Source: Tatumella ptyseos
Lineage (GTDB): Bacteria; Pseudomonadota; Gammaproteobacteria; Enterobacterales; Enterobacteriaceae
NCBI RefSeq assembly: GCF_030552895.1
Contig: NZ_CP130649.1
Coordinates: 930,001 to 994,000 of the forward strand
Direction: 5' to 3'
Length of the DNA stretch: 64,000 nt
Shown: piece after piece, positions 19,288 to 28,707 of the stretch
How the letters are laid out: each line of letters opens with the position of its first letter
Numbering within the stretch: the first letter of the stretch is position 1
The notes under the pieces: model-generated
What the model was told of the DNA's origin: nothing
Database searches by the model: none
The model's input: the letters and a program-made list of their open reading frames with translations, nothing else
Program-made: the position numbers and the translations under genes

Positions 19288-20589
19288 ATGAAATTTCCTG
19301 GTAAACGCAAATCAAAGCACTATTTCCCCGTCAACGCTCGTGACCCATTACTAATATCAGTACCTGTTGAGGCCGAATCGATGGGATGGTTGGTCGGCAT
19401 CGATCAAACTATGGTAGATATTGAGGCCAAGGTCGATGATGAGTTTCTCAACCGTTATGGGTTAACTGGGGGATATTCTTTTATCCTTGAGGATGATGTC
19501 TCTGAGGCGCTCTACCAAGAACTTCGCGAACGTAATCTTCTTTCTCATCAATTTGCTGGCGGCACAGTCGGTAACACACTCCACAATTACTCTGTGTTAG
19601 CGGACGACAGGTCAATTTTACTAGGTGTTATTTGTAATAATATTCATATTGGCGACTATGCCTATCGGTATCTTTGTAATACCTCTAGCCGTATGGATCT
19701 TAACCACATGCAAGGGGTTGATGGGGCAATCGGTCGCTGTTACACCTTGATAAACTCAGCAGGGGAGCGTACTTTTGCTATCAACCCAGGGGATATCAAT
19801 CAACTGCGGCCTGAAAGTATTCCCGAAGAGGTGATTGCAGGTGCTTCAGCCTTACTGCTCACCTCTTACCTTCTTCGAGCCAAACCCGGTGAGCCGATGC
19901 CTGATGCCGCCATGAAGGCTATTGAGTATGCGAAAAAACACCAAGTACCGGTAGTATTAACCCTTGGTACACGCCATATCATTGCTGATGATCCACAGTT
20001 CTGGCGCGATTTTTTACAAAATCATGTTTCCATTTTAGCGATGAATGAAGAAGAAGCGCTAGAACTGACCGGGGAAAATGATCCGCTATTAGCGACAGAT
20101 AAAGCGTTAGACTGGGTGGATCTCGTGCTGTGTACCGCAGGGCCAGCTGGCTTATATATGGGCGGTTTTACTGAGGAAGCCAGTAAACGTAAAACAAATC
20201 TGCCACTGCTTCCGGGGGCGATTGCTGAATTTAATCAGTATGAATTCAGCCGGGCAATGCGAGCGAGCGATTGCGAACAGCCGTTAAAAGTCTACTCTCA
20301 TATCGCTCCGTATATGGGGGGACCTGAGAAGATTATGAATACTAACGGGGCAGGTGATGGGGCATTGGCGGCTCTACTGCATGACTTATCGGCGAATATT
20401 TATCATCGCCAAAAAGTGCCTAATTCGAATAAACATCAGCACGCATACTTAACCTATTCATCCTTATCGCAAGTGTGTAAGTATGCCAACCGGGTGAGTT
20501 ATCAAGTACTCAATCAACATTCGCCGCGATTGAGTCGTGGTTTACCCGAACGTGAAGATAGCCTTGAAGAGGCTTATTGGGACCGTTAA
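19288..20589 (+). CDS. gsk: Inosine-guanosine kinase
   Basis: This 433-residue PfkB/ribokinase-family enzyme phosphorylates inosine and guanosine in purine salvage. The start MKFPGKRKSKHYFPVNARDPL and the motif GGTVGNTLHNYSVL are typical of Gsk. The PfkB C-terminal signature NTNGAGDGALAALLHDL carries the catalytic aspartate at about residue 356. Length is as in E. coli (434). Convergent with ybaL, with a shared terminator hairpin. Confidence 0.96.
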   Translation: MKFPGKRKSKHYFPVNARDPLLISVPVEAESMGWLVGIDQTMVDIEAKVDDEFLNRYGLTGGYSFILEDDVSEALYQELRERNLLSHQFAGGTVGNTLHNYSVLADDRSILLGVICNNIHIGDYAYRYLCNTSSRMDLNHMQGVDGAIGRCYTLINSAGERTFAINPGDINQLRPESIPEEVIAGASALLLTSYLLRAKPGEPMPDAAMKAIEYAKKHQVPVVLTLGTRHIIADDPQFWRDFLQNHVSILAMNEEEALELTGENDPLLATDKALDWVDLVLCTAGPAGLYMGGFTEEASKRKTNLPLLPGAIAEFNQYEFSRAMRASDCEQPLKVYSHIAPYMGGPEKIMNTNGAGDGALAALLHDLSANIYHRQKVPNSNKHQHAYLTYSSLSQVCKYANRVSYQVLNQHSPRLSRGLPEREDSLEEAYWDR

Positions 20590-20592
20590 GTG

Positions 20593-20617
20593 ATAGCTCC
20601 CGCCTAGCGGGAGCTAT
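20593..20617. terminator. Terminator hairpin shared by gsk and ybaL
   Basis: ATAGCTCCCGC (20593-20603) and GCGGGAGCTAT (20607-20617) form a perfect 11-bp stem with a 3-base loop, between the two convergent stop codons. GTTAGTTT follows on the plus strand. Confidence 0.75.
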
Positions 20618-20618
20618 G

Positions 20619-22310
20619 TTAGTTTAGTGGGCAGAAGGCACTTTGTTGCTGAGGCAGCGTGCGTTGTACTGCTTGTTGGAGTCCATACGCAATTTCTCTT
20701 TCCCCCATCACGATATGGTCGCAGCCGTGAGCTTGGAGGTAGTTAACCTCATCATCATGGTGAGCTCGAGCGAAAATAGCGAGGTCAGGGCGCTTCTCGC
20801 GTGCGGTTGCGGCAATCTCTCCCGACTCATAGCCATTAGGAATAGTCAGTAACAACCATTGTGCGCAATCGAGTCGCATTAGCTCCATCACTTCAGGCCT
20901 CGCGGCATTCCCATAGATCGTTAAAATCCCTTTTTCACGCATTTCATCAATTCGACTACGATTATTTTCGACCACTACTACGGTCAGACCATCAGCGATA
21001 AGTTGTTCATAGAGCAGTCGACCGACTCTACCATAGCCTACAATCAAGGCATGATGACAAAGCGTGAGCGGAACTTGGGGTAACTCTTCCACCAATTCCA
21101 CTTCTTTTTCTTCCTTGGTTTCATTCTTTTCTCGCTTCATCCAACGCTCTGCCAGGGTAAAGAGGATCGGGTTAAGCATAATGGAGAGGATTGCGGCGGC
21201 TAAAACGAGATTTTGTCCCTCTTTACTCAGTAGGTTAAGCGTGATCCCAAGCCCTGCGAGAATAAAGGAGAATTCACCGATTTGCGCTAAGCTGACAGCA
21301 ATAGTCATGGCGGTGCGATTTGAGTGGCCTAAAATTTTCACGAGTAGCCATGCCGCGACGGATTTACCGAACAGGATGATCGTTAGCGCACCAATGATCG
21401 CAAAGGGGCGCTCTATAAGAATATGGGGATCGAATAGCATCCCCACAGAGACGAAAAACAGCACTGCAAAAGCATCTCGTAAGGGGAGGGTATCGTGGGC
21501 CGCGCGATGACTTAGTTCGGATTCGTTCAATACCATACCCGCAAAAAACGCTCCGAGCGCAAAGGAGACATCAAAAAGCTCAACGGCACCAAACGCAATA
21601 CCTAAGGCAATAGCGAGTACCGAGAGCGTAAATAACTCTCTTGAACCCGTCGCTGCGCTACGTGAAAGGATCCAAGGGATAAGCCGACGCCCGACTATCA
21701 TCATTAATAGCATGAAGGCGATCACTTTCCCGAGAGTGAGTAGTAGATCCCCTGCGAGCAAAGCAAAGTTGGCTTCGCCTTTTTCAAGTACTCCCGCCAT
21801 GGCAGGGAGTAAAACTAAGGCTAAAACCATAACCAAATCTTCCACAATCAGCCAACCGATGGCGATACGGCCCCGCTGACTGTCTAGGAGTTGTCGCTCT
21901 TCTAAAGCCCGCAATAACACAACAGTACTTGCGGTAGATAAACATAGCCCGAAGACGAGCCCACTCATCAATGGCCATCCGAGTAATGAAGAGAGACCGA
22001 TCCCGAGAAGCGTGGCGACAATAATTTGGGCAATAGCACCAGGAATGGCTATCGATTTTACCGACATCAAATCTTTGAGTGAGAAGTGCAGGCCTACACC
22101 AAACATCAATAAAATTACGCCTAGTTCAGCGAGTTCAGGAGCGAGATTGGTGTCAGCAACAAAACCTGGCGTGAAGGGGCCAGCCAGTACGCCTGCAAGT
22201 AAGTAACCTACTAAGGGAGAAATGCGCAGACGGTTGGCAAGCATCCCCAATAGAAAGGCAAGCACCAATCCGCCTACAAGTGTTGTGATCAAGGGGGTGG
22301 TCGAATGCAT
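20619..22310 (-). CDS. ybaL: CPA2-family cation/proton antiporter YbaL
   Basis: About 563 residues. The N-terminal Na/H-exchanger membrane domain (about 1-390, many helices; SPLVGYLLAGVLAGPFTPGF, LSTASTVVLLRALEE, GELFDVSFALGAFFAGMVLNES-like segment) is followed by a TrkA-N/RCK nucleotide-binding domain (about 410-540, HALIVGYGRVGRLLYEQL). It closely matches E. coli YbaL, a predicted Kef-type K+/H+ antiporter. The frame opens earlier (22352), but the ATG at 22310 matches the family start and has GGAGAGG six bases upstream. fsr and ushA, the E. coli neighbours, are absent. Confidence 0.93.
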   Translation of the reverse strand: MHSTTPLITTLVGGLVLAFLLGMLANRLRISPLVGYLLAGVLAGPFTPGFVADTNLAPELAELGVILLMFGVGLHFSLKDLMSVKSIAIPGAIAQIIVATLLGIGLSSLLGWPLMSGLVFGLCLSTASTVVLLRALEERQLLDSQRGRIAIGWLIVEDLVMVLALVLLPAMAGVLEKGEANFALLAGDLLLTLGKVIAFMLLMMIVGRRLIPWILSRSAATGSRELFTLSVLAIALGIAFGAVELFDVSFALGAFFAGMVLNESELSHRAAHDTLPLRDAFAVLFFVSVGMLFDPHILIERPFAIIGALTIILFGKSVAAWLLVKILGHSNRTAMTIAVSLAQIGEFSFILAGLGITLNLLSKEGQNLVLAAAILSIMLNPILFTLAERWMKREKNETKEEKEVELVEELPQVPLTLCHHALIVGYGRVGRLLYEQLIADGLTVVVVENNRSRIDEMREKGILTIYGNAARPEVMELMRLDCAQWLLLTIPNGYESGEIAATAREKRPDLAIFARAHHDDEVNYLQAHGCDHIVMGEREIAYGLQQAVQRTLPQQQSAFCPLN

Positions 22311-22439
22311 CTGCCTCTCCATTTTGCAGGGAATAATGTCATACCTTAGCAAAAAAAAGCGTTTAACAGGCGGTTGCGTGAGTAAGTATAAGTAAAGGTT
22401 ACAAAGTGTGACATCTATTGAAACTTATTATTCAGTGAC

Positions 22440-22874
22440 TTAATGACTCTTTACCGGCCTGCGTTCTAAGTAGTAGTTCACTGCACTGTCCCATATCCAG
22501 TTGAATAGATAAGTGTAAGGTAAATAAAACAGAAGTAGACCAATATCCATGATCAAAGCCTCTTTGAGAGACATATTCATAGACCATGCCGTTAACGGTA
22601 AGGCCATACTCAATAATCCCCCTTCGAAGCCGATTGCTTGCAAAGAGCGAACATAAAAGTTACGTGGCGCTCTGGGTGGATAAATACGATCAAAAAAACT
22701 GTTAAATACCATATTCCAAGCCATGGCTAACAGAGCGATCGCGAAAACGGTTATCCCAATATGTCCAACAGGACGTTGCAAAATAAGCGCTGCGCCTGGG
22801 ATGGTGATCAATAGCGCGGTAACTTCATACCCCAGGGCGTGTAATACTCTTTCTTTAAGTGATTTGTGACTCAT
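22440..22874 (-). CDS. PACE-family multidrug/biocide efflux transporter
   Basis: This 144-residue membrane protein is made of two tandem bacterial transmembrane pair repeats, four helices in all. The diagnostic PACE motifs are present: the acidic residue in helix 1 (HALGYE, Glu17), WNMVFNSFFDR after helix 2, and in the second repeat RSLQAIGFEGGLL and a W-containing end of helix 4. Members such as AceI export chlorhexidine and short-chain diamines with proton exchange. It is divergent from a LysR regulator, the arrangement seen for AceI/AceR. The actual substrate cannot be read from sequence. Confidence 0.9.
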   Translation of the reverse strand: MSHKSLKERVLHALGYEVTALLITIPGAALILQRPVGHIGITVFAIALLAMAWNMVFNSFFDRIYPPRAPRNFYVRSLQAIGFEGGLLSMALPLTAWSMNMSLKEALIMDIGLLLFYLPYTYLFNWIWDSAVNYYLERRPVKSH

Positions 22875-22963
22875 TGTGCCTCCCAGTTGATGAGCGTTAT
22901 ATTTTTAACTGTGAAGGTGTATAGTACAAATCAGCTAGTATCGTAAAAAGCGATAGGTAAACT

Positions 22964-23830
22964 ATGTATTATTCTCCGGAATCTCTCGAAGCTTTTGTTC
23001 AATCTGTCGCAAGTGGCTCTTTTTCAGGTGCTGCGCGTGCGCTGAGTAAAAGCCAGTCAACCATAAGTGTGGCAGTCTCAAGTCTTGAGGATCATCTTGG
23101 TTTTGCACTCTTTGAACGCACGTCTAGAAACTTAGTCCTAACGGAAGAGGGGCGGCGCGTGTTAGCGCAAGTAAGAGAGATTTTAGCGGCAAATCAACGT
23201 TTGGACGATGTGGCTTTACGTTTGGCGCAAGGGATCGAACCACGGGTGACCTTAGCCATTTCCGACCATTGGCCAGCAGGGCATCACGATCAATTATTGA
23301 GCCATTTTGCGCATAAGTTCCCAGAGGTCGAATTTGAATGTTTAATTGCTGAAAATGAAGATGTTATTGAGCTTCTAAAAAATGGCCGTGCACAACTTGG
23401 CTTGATCACTAAGCAACCTAATAGTTCAACCGAATTGATAAGCCGAAGCCTGGCGATTTCAGGCCATACCGGTATTTACCTTGCTAAAAACCACCCCTTG
23501 AGCCAGCAAGGAGCAGTGACGCTCGATGATCTAAAAGGCATCCGTCAACTGCAACTGAATACTTGGAGCCGAGCGGGTATCCAACGCAGTGAAGGGCTGG
23601 TCTGGTCAGCCTCTTCTTATATTCTTTTGTTAGATATGGCACAGCAGGGTTTTGGCTGGGCAAAGTTACCTTGCTGGATGGTCGACTACTTTGGGAATGA
23701 GAGTCTAACCCTACTTCCGATAGCAGGCTGGCCGCAACAAATTAATCTTGAGATTATTTGGTCGGCTCGTCACGGTGTTGGCCCGGCCTGCTTGTGGATG
23801 ATCGATCAACTCACTGCTGCTAAGGATTAG
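22964..23830 (+). CDS. LysR-family regulator, probably of the divergent PACE pump
   Basis: This 288-residue regulator has an N-terminal winged helix-turn-helix (residues 1-65: [49 protein letters not shown]) and a LysR substrate-binding domain (about 90-285). It is divergent from the PACE gene with about 90 bases between them, so it probably controls that gene and itself. Its stop overlaps the convergent ybaK stop by 4 bases. The effector is not known. Confidence 0.9.
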   Translation: MYYSPESLEAFVQSVASGSFSGAARALSKSQSTISVAVSSLEDHLGFALFERTSRNLVLTEEGRRVLAQVREILAANQRLDDVALRLAQGIEPRVTLAISDHWPAGHHDQLLSHFAHKFPEVEFECLIAENEDVIELLKNGRAQLGLITKQPNSSTELISRSLAISGHTGIYLAKNHPLSQQGAVTLDDLKGIRQLQLNTWSRAGIQRSEGLVWSASSYILLLDMAQQGFGWAKLPCWMVDYFGNESLTLLPIAGWPQQINLEIIWSARHGVGPACLWMIDQLTAAKD

Positions 23831-24306
23831 CGCTCGCGAGCAATATCGATGAAGTGAGCGCCCAGTTGGGCAGCTAAATCTTGTGGGGAAAGGCTGATAT
23901 CAAGCCCTCGCTTGCCGCCAGAAATATAGATTACCAGTTGGTGTTCAGCACTGCTATCTATCACCGTCGGTAGACGCTTCTTCTGACCGAGTGGACTTAT
24001 CCCCCCCACTTTGTAACCAGTTATTTTCTCCGCAATATTCGGGTCTGCCATATCGACTTTTTTACATCCTAATGCCTTTGCCACTTTCTTTAAGTCTAGC
24101 TGTGACGAGACAGGGGTTACGGCTACCGCTAACTGCTTAATATCGCCATTTATGGCGACTAACAAGGTTTTAAAGACGCTCGAGGCGATAAGGCCCAACT
24201 TTTCAACGGCCTCATCACCAAAGTGAGTGTTACTGGGATCGTGTTCGTAATGATGCTGTTGGTAAGCGATCTGCGCTTTCTCGAGTTGTAAAATAGCCGG
24301 GGTCAT
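23827..24306 (-). CDS. ybaK: Cys-tRNA(Pro)/Cys-tRNA(Cys) deacylase YbaK
   Basis: This 159-residue editing enzyme removes cysteine mischarged on tRNA-Pro. It shows the YbaK fold with [45 protein letters not shown], including the catalytic lysine region, and the C-terminal [17 protein letters not shown]. Length equals that of E. coli. Its ATG overlaps the stop of ybaP (4 bases), so the two are cotranscribed. Confidence 0.97.
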   Translation of the reverse strand: MTPAILQLEKAQIAYQQHHYEHDPSNTHFGDEAVEKLGLIASSVFKTLLVAINGDIKQLAVAVTPVSSQLDLKKVAKALGCKKVDMADPNIAEKITGYKVGGISPLGQKKRLPTVIDSSAEHQLVIYISGGKRGLDISLSPQDLAAQLGAHFIDIARER

Positions 24307-25124
24307 AGTGACGCTTCCTGTTTTGATGAAGTGATAAGGTCAATTAAATTATCGGGACCACTCAAATGAAGGGCGCCGACAGCCACTAGATATCGTCCTG
24401 GAGGAAGTGCGAGTAATTGTTGTACCCATTGTTTATTACGCTGGATAATAAACCTCTGTTGCAAATCGTTGCCAAAACTACGGGATAACGCAGGTAGTGG
24501 TGAATACGAGAGGTGATTTTTTGATAACCACCATTCGATCATTTTCTGTAACTGACGAGCATTGCTTCGCCAATGCGCCAAGCTATCGACCAGTAAATCG
24601 AGACCATGGTTAGGTAAGGTCGTCAGTAGCTGAAGTTGCTGTTGCTGACTTTCCAGAGCAATCACCGGTTGGTCTGCATGATGGGCAAGACTTAATAATT
24701 GATGATCCACGCCGAACTCCGGCCGGAGCCCCAACATCTGGGCTTGTTTCTGTTGTAAAGTCAGGCCAATTTGCCAAGCGGGATACTGGGCAAGCGTTAG
24801 GGGATCAAGCTGACACTCTTGGCAAGCTGCTTCAAATTGTCGCCATTGCTCGGTAGTTAACTGTTGCTGCAATATTGGCCCTGACGTTGACGATCCTATT
24901 TCTAAATTTTGGCTCTGTGTAAGATCGGCCTCAACGACTAATGCATGACAGTTTCGAAGCAATTTACGAAGGGCGTAGGGAAGGGGAGCCATCGCCGGTA
25001 CGCCCATATGGATACTGCCAACAAGAATAAACTCTCTCTCTTTCAGCGGGCAGGTAAGCGAGAGCCATTCTTGGTTCGGCCCAAACCATTGGCGAATTTT
25101 TGCCAGAACGGAAGCGTTAGTCAT
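24303..25124 (-). CDS. ybaP: TraB/GumN-family protein YbaP
   Basis: A protein of about 273 residues with the TraB/GumN motifs: [17 protein letters not shown] near residue 33, VVEADL, and the C-terminal [19 protein letters not shown]. The paired GX2H signatures at the two ends suggest a metal-dependent hydrolase; function is not established. Start choice: the ATG at 25124 overlaps the stop of the copper-chaperone gene (ATGACTAA) and aligns with the E. coli N-terminus. TTG/ATG codons at 25154/25151 are alternatives. Operon: copper chaperone - ybaP - ybaK. Confidence 0.88.
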   Translation of the reverse strand: MTNASVLAKIRQWFGPNQEWLSLTCPLKEREFILVGSIHMGVPAMAPLPYALRKLLRNCHALVVEADLTQSQNLEIGSSTSGPILQQQLTTEQWRQFEAACQECQLDPLTLAQYPAWQIGLTLQQKQAQMLGLRPEFGVDHQLLSLAHHADQPVIALESQQQQLQLLTTLPNHGLDLLVDSLAHWRSNARQLQKMIEWWLSKNHLSYSPLPALSRSFGNDLQQRFIIQRNKQWVQQLLALPPGRYLVAVGALHLSGPDNLIDLITSSKQEASL

Positions 25125-25320
25125 CAAGGTGGGCGTGGTAGCCTTCGTCATCAATCACATCAATCAATACTTCCGGTGATGCAGTACTCACCACGGTAGC
25201 ATGGTCGATACTTACCTGCGCCGAAGTGACATCGGAGCGTTGTTCGAGTATCTTTTTAACTTGTGAGACACAATGGTTACAAGATAGACCGCTGAGAGTG
25301 AATTGTAATGTTCTAGACAT
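25117..25320 (-). CDS. Stand-alone CopA(Z)/CopZ-like copper chaperone
   Basis: This 67-residue heavy-metal-associated domain has the copper-binding motif GLSCNHC at residues 11-17. The sequence MSRTLQFTLSGLSCNHCVSQ resembles the first metal-binding domain of E. coli CopA ([20 protein letters not shown]), not a generic CopZ. The ATPase body of copA is absent: the gene stops after EGYHAHLDD and ybaP begins within the last codons. In E. coli a frameshift in copA yields a chaperone of this size, CopA(Z). An AGGAGC site precedes the ATG, and a CueR-type promoter lies upstream, divergent from cueR. Confidence 0.88.
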   Translation of the reverse strand: MSRTLQFTLSGLSCNHCVSQVKKILEQRSDVTSAQVSIDHATVVSTASPEVLIDVIDDEGYHAHLDD

Positions 25321-25353
25321 AGTCGCTCCTAATTCAGAGGGTGTTAAGTTTGT

Positions 25354-25384
25354 AGTGTAGACCTTACCCTTAGGGGGAGGTCAA
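25354..25384 (-). promoter_or_regulatory. CueR-type promoter and operator for the copper chaperone
   Basis: On the minus strand TTGACC (complement of 25379-25384) and TACACT (complement of 25354-25359) are separated by 19 bases, the overlong spacer typical of MerR-family promoters. Centred in the spacer is a dyad at 25361-25381 with ends ACCTTACCC and GGGGGAGGT (7 of 9 paired positions match), close to the CueR consensus ACCTTCC-N7-GGAAGGT. CueR bound to Cu(I) would activate this promoter. Confidence 0.85.
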
Positions 25385-25412
25385 GCCTTGCGCACAAATC
25401 TAGGAGTAAAAG

Positions 25413-25820
25413 ATGAATATTAGCCAAGTAGCACAGCGGACGGGATTGACCAGCAAAGCGATTCGTTTTTACGAGGACAAAGGATTATTCACACCGCCCC
25501 CCCGAACGCTCAATGGCTATCGAGATTACCATGACCAGCATATTGAGGAATTGACCCTGATTAAGCAGGCCAAGGCCGCGGGATTTTCTTTAGATGAGTG
25601 TCGTGAGTTCGTTGGGCTTTATCGTGATCCCCATCGTCGGAGCGCGGATATTAAAGCGCGAACACTACAGAAAATTGAACAGTTGACACGTCAGCTCGAA
25701 GAAATTACCCAAATACGAGAGCGGTTAATGACTCTCGCGGCAAGCTGCCCTGGAGATGATAATGCAGAGTGTCCGATAATTTCTGGATGGACTAAGGGCT
25801 GTCATCAAAACACCCCTTAG
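25413..25820 (+). CDS. cueR: Copper-responsive regulator CueR
   Basis: This 135-residue MerR-family activator has the same length as E. coli CueR. The winged helix-turn-helix is MNISQVAQRTGLTSKAIRFYEDKG, followed by a dimerisation helix and the metal loop CPGDDNAEC with the two Cu(I)-binding cysteines (112 and 120). It is divergent from the copper chaperone with a CueR operator between. A TAGGAG ribosome site precedes the ATG. The canonical target copA is not in this window. Confidence 0.96.
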   Translation: MNISQVAQRTGLTSKAIRFYEDKGLFTPPPRTLNGYRDYHDQHIEELTLIKQAKAAGFSLDECREFVGLYRDPHRRSADIKARTLQKIEQLTRQLEEITQIRERLMTLAASCPGDDNAECPIISGWTKGCHQNTP

Positions 25821-25830
25821 TCCTGCGGTG

Positions 25831-26688
25831 CTAGTAAAGCAGAGAGTAAAGCTGGCGGCGGTAACGTGTAGCCAGTGCATCTCCGGTACCTAAAGCAGCA
25901 AGAATTTCTTGGAACGTTTTCCTTACTTGGCCTTCACCACATGCGAGATCTTTGCGTAGCAGGTTAAATAATAATTCTAACGCCTCTTCATGGCGACCTA
26001 CTTGCTGTAATTGGATCGCAAGCTGGTTTGCAATATTTGCATTATCTGGGGCGGCGGCAAGCTCTGTCTGTAGCTGTTGAATCTGTGGCGAATCAGCCGC
26101 TTGCTTGAGTAAATCTATCTGCGCGAGTAATCCTTGGTAGCGACTATCTTGGTCTTGTAATGGCACGACATTCAAGACGTCTTCGGCTTCTTCACTGCGG
26201 TTCAGGTCCAGCAGAGTTTGTGCATAGAGGAAACCTATTTCACTGTTCTTTTCGCTTAGTTGCCAAGCATCACGCAGTAGGGGCAGAGCCTCCAGTGGTT
26301 TATTTTCAGCAAGTAATGCTTGTGCTTGTTGGACTTTAAGGTCTTCTTCGCGAGGTAGTACCTTAGCGAGTAATTCGCGAATAGTCGCTTCAGGTTGTGG
26401 TCCTTGAAATCCATCGACAGGTTGGCCATTTTGAAAGAGGTAGACTGTCGGAATTGCACGCAGACCAAATTGGCTCGCGATATGCTGCTGTTGGTCACAA
26501 TCAAGGCGAGCGAGAATAAATTGTCCAGCGTACTCATTAGCCAGCTTTTCTAACACTGGGTTAAGCTCGAGACAATGTTGGCTCCGCTCCGACCAGAAGT
26601 AAAAGACCACCGGGACTTGAGCAGACTGCTGTAATACCTGTTGAAGATTACTCTCGTCGATTTCAATAATCGACGCCTGGGGTGACAT
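25831..26688 (-). CDS. cnoX: Chaperedoxin CnoX (YbbN)
   Basis: This 285-residue protein has an N-terminal thioredoxin fold (about 1-110) with SQHC in place of CxxC, and C-terminal TPR-like repeats (about 115-285). This is the CnoX arrangement: a holdase that protects proteins from over-oxidation and hands them to GroEL. Its C-terminus [20 protein letters not shown] closely matches E. coli. Starts at 26691 and 26688 (ATGATG) are both near a GAGGAA site; the second is used because it gives the E. coli-like N-terminus. ybbO lies upstream. Confidence 0.94.
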   Translation of the reverse strand: MSPQASIIEIDESNLQQVLQQSAQVPVVFYFWSERSQHCLELNPVLEKLANEYAGQFILARLDCDQQQHIASQFGLRAIPTVYLFQNGQPVDGFQGPQPEATIRELLAKVLPREEDLKVQQAQALLAENKPLEALPLLRDAWQLSEKNSEIGFLYAQTLLDLNRSEEAEDVLNVVPLQDQDSRYQGLLAQIDLLKQAADSPQIQQLQTELAAAPDNANIANQLAIQLQQVGRHEEALELLFNLLRKDLACGEGQVRKTFQEILAALGTGDALATRYRRQLYSLLY

Positions 26689-26763
26689 CATAATATTCCT
26701 CATCTATTAACTCTTCGCTTAACGCTAAACATGGGGATCATTGGGCTCAGCTTCAAGCTATAT

Positions 26764-27564
26764 TCACGATTTCTTACTTCGATTATTGAGAATTCTATCC
26801 ATCAGACAGCTTGGTAGCAGGCGCTTGGCGATGGCCATCGCGTAAGTGACTAAGGTAACAGGATAGCGCCGGAGAGGGTAACGACTTTCCAGAGCATGAC
26901 GGATTTTTGGAAGTAACGCTTCGGGGGGCAGAGCGAATCGTGCGGCTATGCCGGGGTTTTCGACAGGATTGGCGTGGTCACCTTGCTGAACATTACTCGA
27001 GAAAGCCGTGGTAATTGGCCCAGGTTCCAGTAAGCTCACCGTAATCGAATGTTCGGAGAGTTCCATTCTCAGCGTATCTGACCAAGCTTCTAAGGCATAT
27101 TTGCTGGCAGCATAAGCGCCACGTCCAGGGGTAGCAATAAATCCCATTACGGAACTGGTGTTAAGTATACGCGAATGACCATTCGCTTTAAGCAGCGGCA
27201 ACAAACCAAGGGTCAGCTGATGGACCCCAAAAAAGTTGGTTGAGAACTGACGTTCCATTTGTTGCCGGCTAATCGACGTTAACGGACCATATTGGCCGTA
27301 ACCTGCATTATTAAACAGGGCAAAGAGTCTCCCATCCGTCAATGCTTTGACACTCTCGATGGCCTGTTCAACAGAGGAAGGATCATCCATATCAATCTGT
27401 AATGGCGTTAACCCCAACGCTTCTAGTCGAGACAAATCATCAGGTTTACGACATCCGGCAATAACACGGTAACCACGCTGATGGAGGTCGAGGGCGCTAA
27501 TTAGCCCGATGCCGCTTGAGCAGCCAGTAATAAGGATATTTTTTTGCACGGGTCTATGGCTCAT
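26764..27564 (-). CDS. ybbO: Short-chain dehydrogenase/reductase YbbO
   Basis: This 266-residue classical SDR has the cofactor motif TGCSSGIG (residues 14-21), NNAG, the catalytic serine in NTSSVMG and YAASK (Tyr and Lys of the active site). The E. coli homologue is reported to be an NADP-dependent aldehyde reductase acting on medium/long-chain aldehydes. The arginine in GCRKPDD suits NADP. Adjacent to cnoX as in E. coli. Confidence 0.93.
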   Translation of the reverse strand: MSHRPVQKNILITGCSSGIGLISALDLHQRGYRVIAGCRKPDDLSRLEALGLTPLQIDMDDPSSVEQAIESVKALTDGRLFALFNNAGYGQYGPLTSISRQQMERQFSTNFFGVHQLTLGLLPLLKANGHSRILNTSSVMGFIATPGRGAYAASKYALEAWSDTLRMELSEHSITVSLLEPGPITTAFSSNVQQGDHANPVENPGIAARFALPPEALLPKIRHALESRYPLRRYPVTLVTYAMAIAKRLLPSCLMDRILNNRSKKS

Positions 27565-27617
27565 GAGGATGATAATCCTGCTACGCTAGCATAGAGGAAG
27601 GGCTAAGTGCTAGTTAT

Positions 27618-27637
27618 GCTGGGGGGATCCCCCCAGC
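27618..27637. terminator. 20-base palindromic hairpin downstream of purK
   Basis: A perfect palindrome: GCTGGGGGG followed by AT and CCCCCCAGC. As RNA it would fold with about eight G-C rich pairs. It is the likely 3' structure of purEK (minus strand), 8 bases after the purK stop, but neither side has a T run. Confidence 0.5.
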
Positions 27638-27645
27638 AAGGGTAA

Positions 27646-28707
27646 CTATTGTTTTTTCGCCCATGCTAGCGCTGGGGCATACTCGGCGGGTAGCAAGCTA
27701 GCAAGTTGGGATAAGCTCTGTTGCAAGGCAGGCGCTTGTGCACTACTGAGAGTTAAGTGGCCGACTTTACGGCCCGCACGAACCTCTTTATCGTACCAAT
27801 GTAAATGGATAAGAGGATCGACTAACCAACGATAATTGAGCTCACAACCAATGAGGTTGATCATTACCGCAGTCGACTCGACCACGGGACGCGGTAGTGG
27901 TAATCCACAGATGGCACGAAGATGCAGTTCAAATTGACTAATTGACGCACCATTTTGCGTCCAGTGGCCACTATTATGAACACGCGGAGCTAATTCGTTA
28001 ATCAATAATCCATCAGGTGTGACAAAGCATTCCATCGCCATTACGCCGACATAGTTTAATTCTGTCAGGATAGCGGTCAGCATCGCCTCTGCTTGATGTT
28101 GATGAGCAGGGCTAGGCTGTGGGTGAGCGACGCTGGCAAAAAGAATCCCCTGCTGATGCAGATTATGCGTCACGGGATAAAATACAATTTCTCCCGCGGC
28201 GTTTCTCGCCCCGACCAGTGAAAGTTCCCCAGTGAAATTGATCGCTTGTTCAACAATGCATTCGCCATAACATTCTTTGGGCAATTCTTGGGTTGTCTGG
28301 TAAGTGAGCCGCCATTGTCCTCGACCATCATAGCCACCAGTTCGCCGCTTAATAATCGCCAGCTCTCCGTAGGCGGCAAAAATAGTCGGCCATTGCTCAG
28401 CAGAACTGAGTAATTGCCATGGAGCGGTGGCGAGACCTAGTTGATCCAGTAATTGTTTCTGAGGTAATCGGTCGGCTAATCGAGGAAATATATCCCGATT
28501 GATGAACGCATCGTGCAAGGCTAATTCGCGAGTAAGAGGGGTTTCTGGCCACCGTTCAATTTCAGCCGTGATGATACTTTGCTTAATGGGGAGTTCATTA
28601 GGGTTGGCATCAATCCCTACCGGATAAACGGCAATCCCTAAGGGTTCACCCGCTTGGCGCAACATCCTGCCTAATTGACCATTGCCGAGTACGCAGACTG
28701 ACTTCAT
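27646..28707 (-). CDS. purK: N5-carboxyaminoimidazole ribonucleotide synthase
   Basis: This 353-residue ATP-grasp enzyme converts AIR, bicarbonate and ATP into N5-CAIR in purine synthesis. It shows an N-terminal [22 protein letters not shown], the ATP-grasp core ([16 protein letters not shown]) and [16 protein letters not shown]. Length is as in E. coli (355). The start overlaps the purE stop by 4 bases, so the two are translated as a unit. Confidence 0.97.
   Translation of the reverse strand: MKSVCVLGNGQLGRMLRQAGEPLGIAVYPVGIDANPNELPIKQSIITAEIERWPETPLTRELALHDAFINRDIFPRLADRLPQKQLLDQLGLATAPWQLLSSAEQWPTIFAAYGELAIIKRRTGGYDGRGQWRLTYQTTQELPKECYGECIVEQAINFTGELSLVGARNAAGEIVFYPVTHNLHQQGILFASVAHPQPSPAHQHQAEAMLTAILTELNYVGVMAMECFVTPDGLLINELAPRVHNSGHWTQNGASISQFELHLRAICGLPLPRPVVESTAVMINLIGCELNYRWLVDPLIHLHWYDKEVRAGRKVGHLTLSSAQAPALQQSLSQLASLLPAEYAPALAWAKKQ

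Noticed and set aside
26256..26537. 93-codon minus-strand frame within cnoX
   Set aside because: Alternative frame of a fully conserved gene, with no ribosome site.
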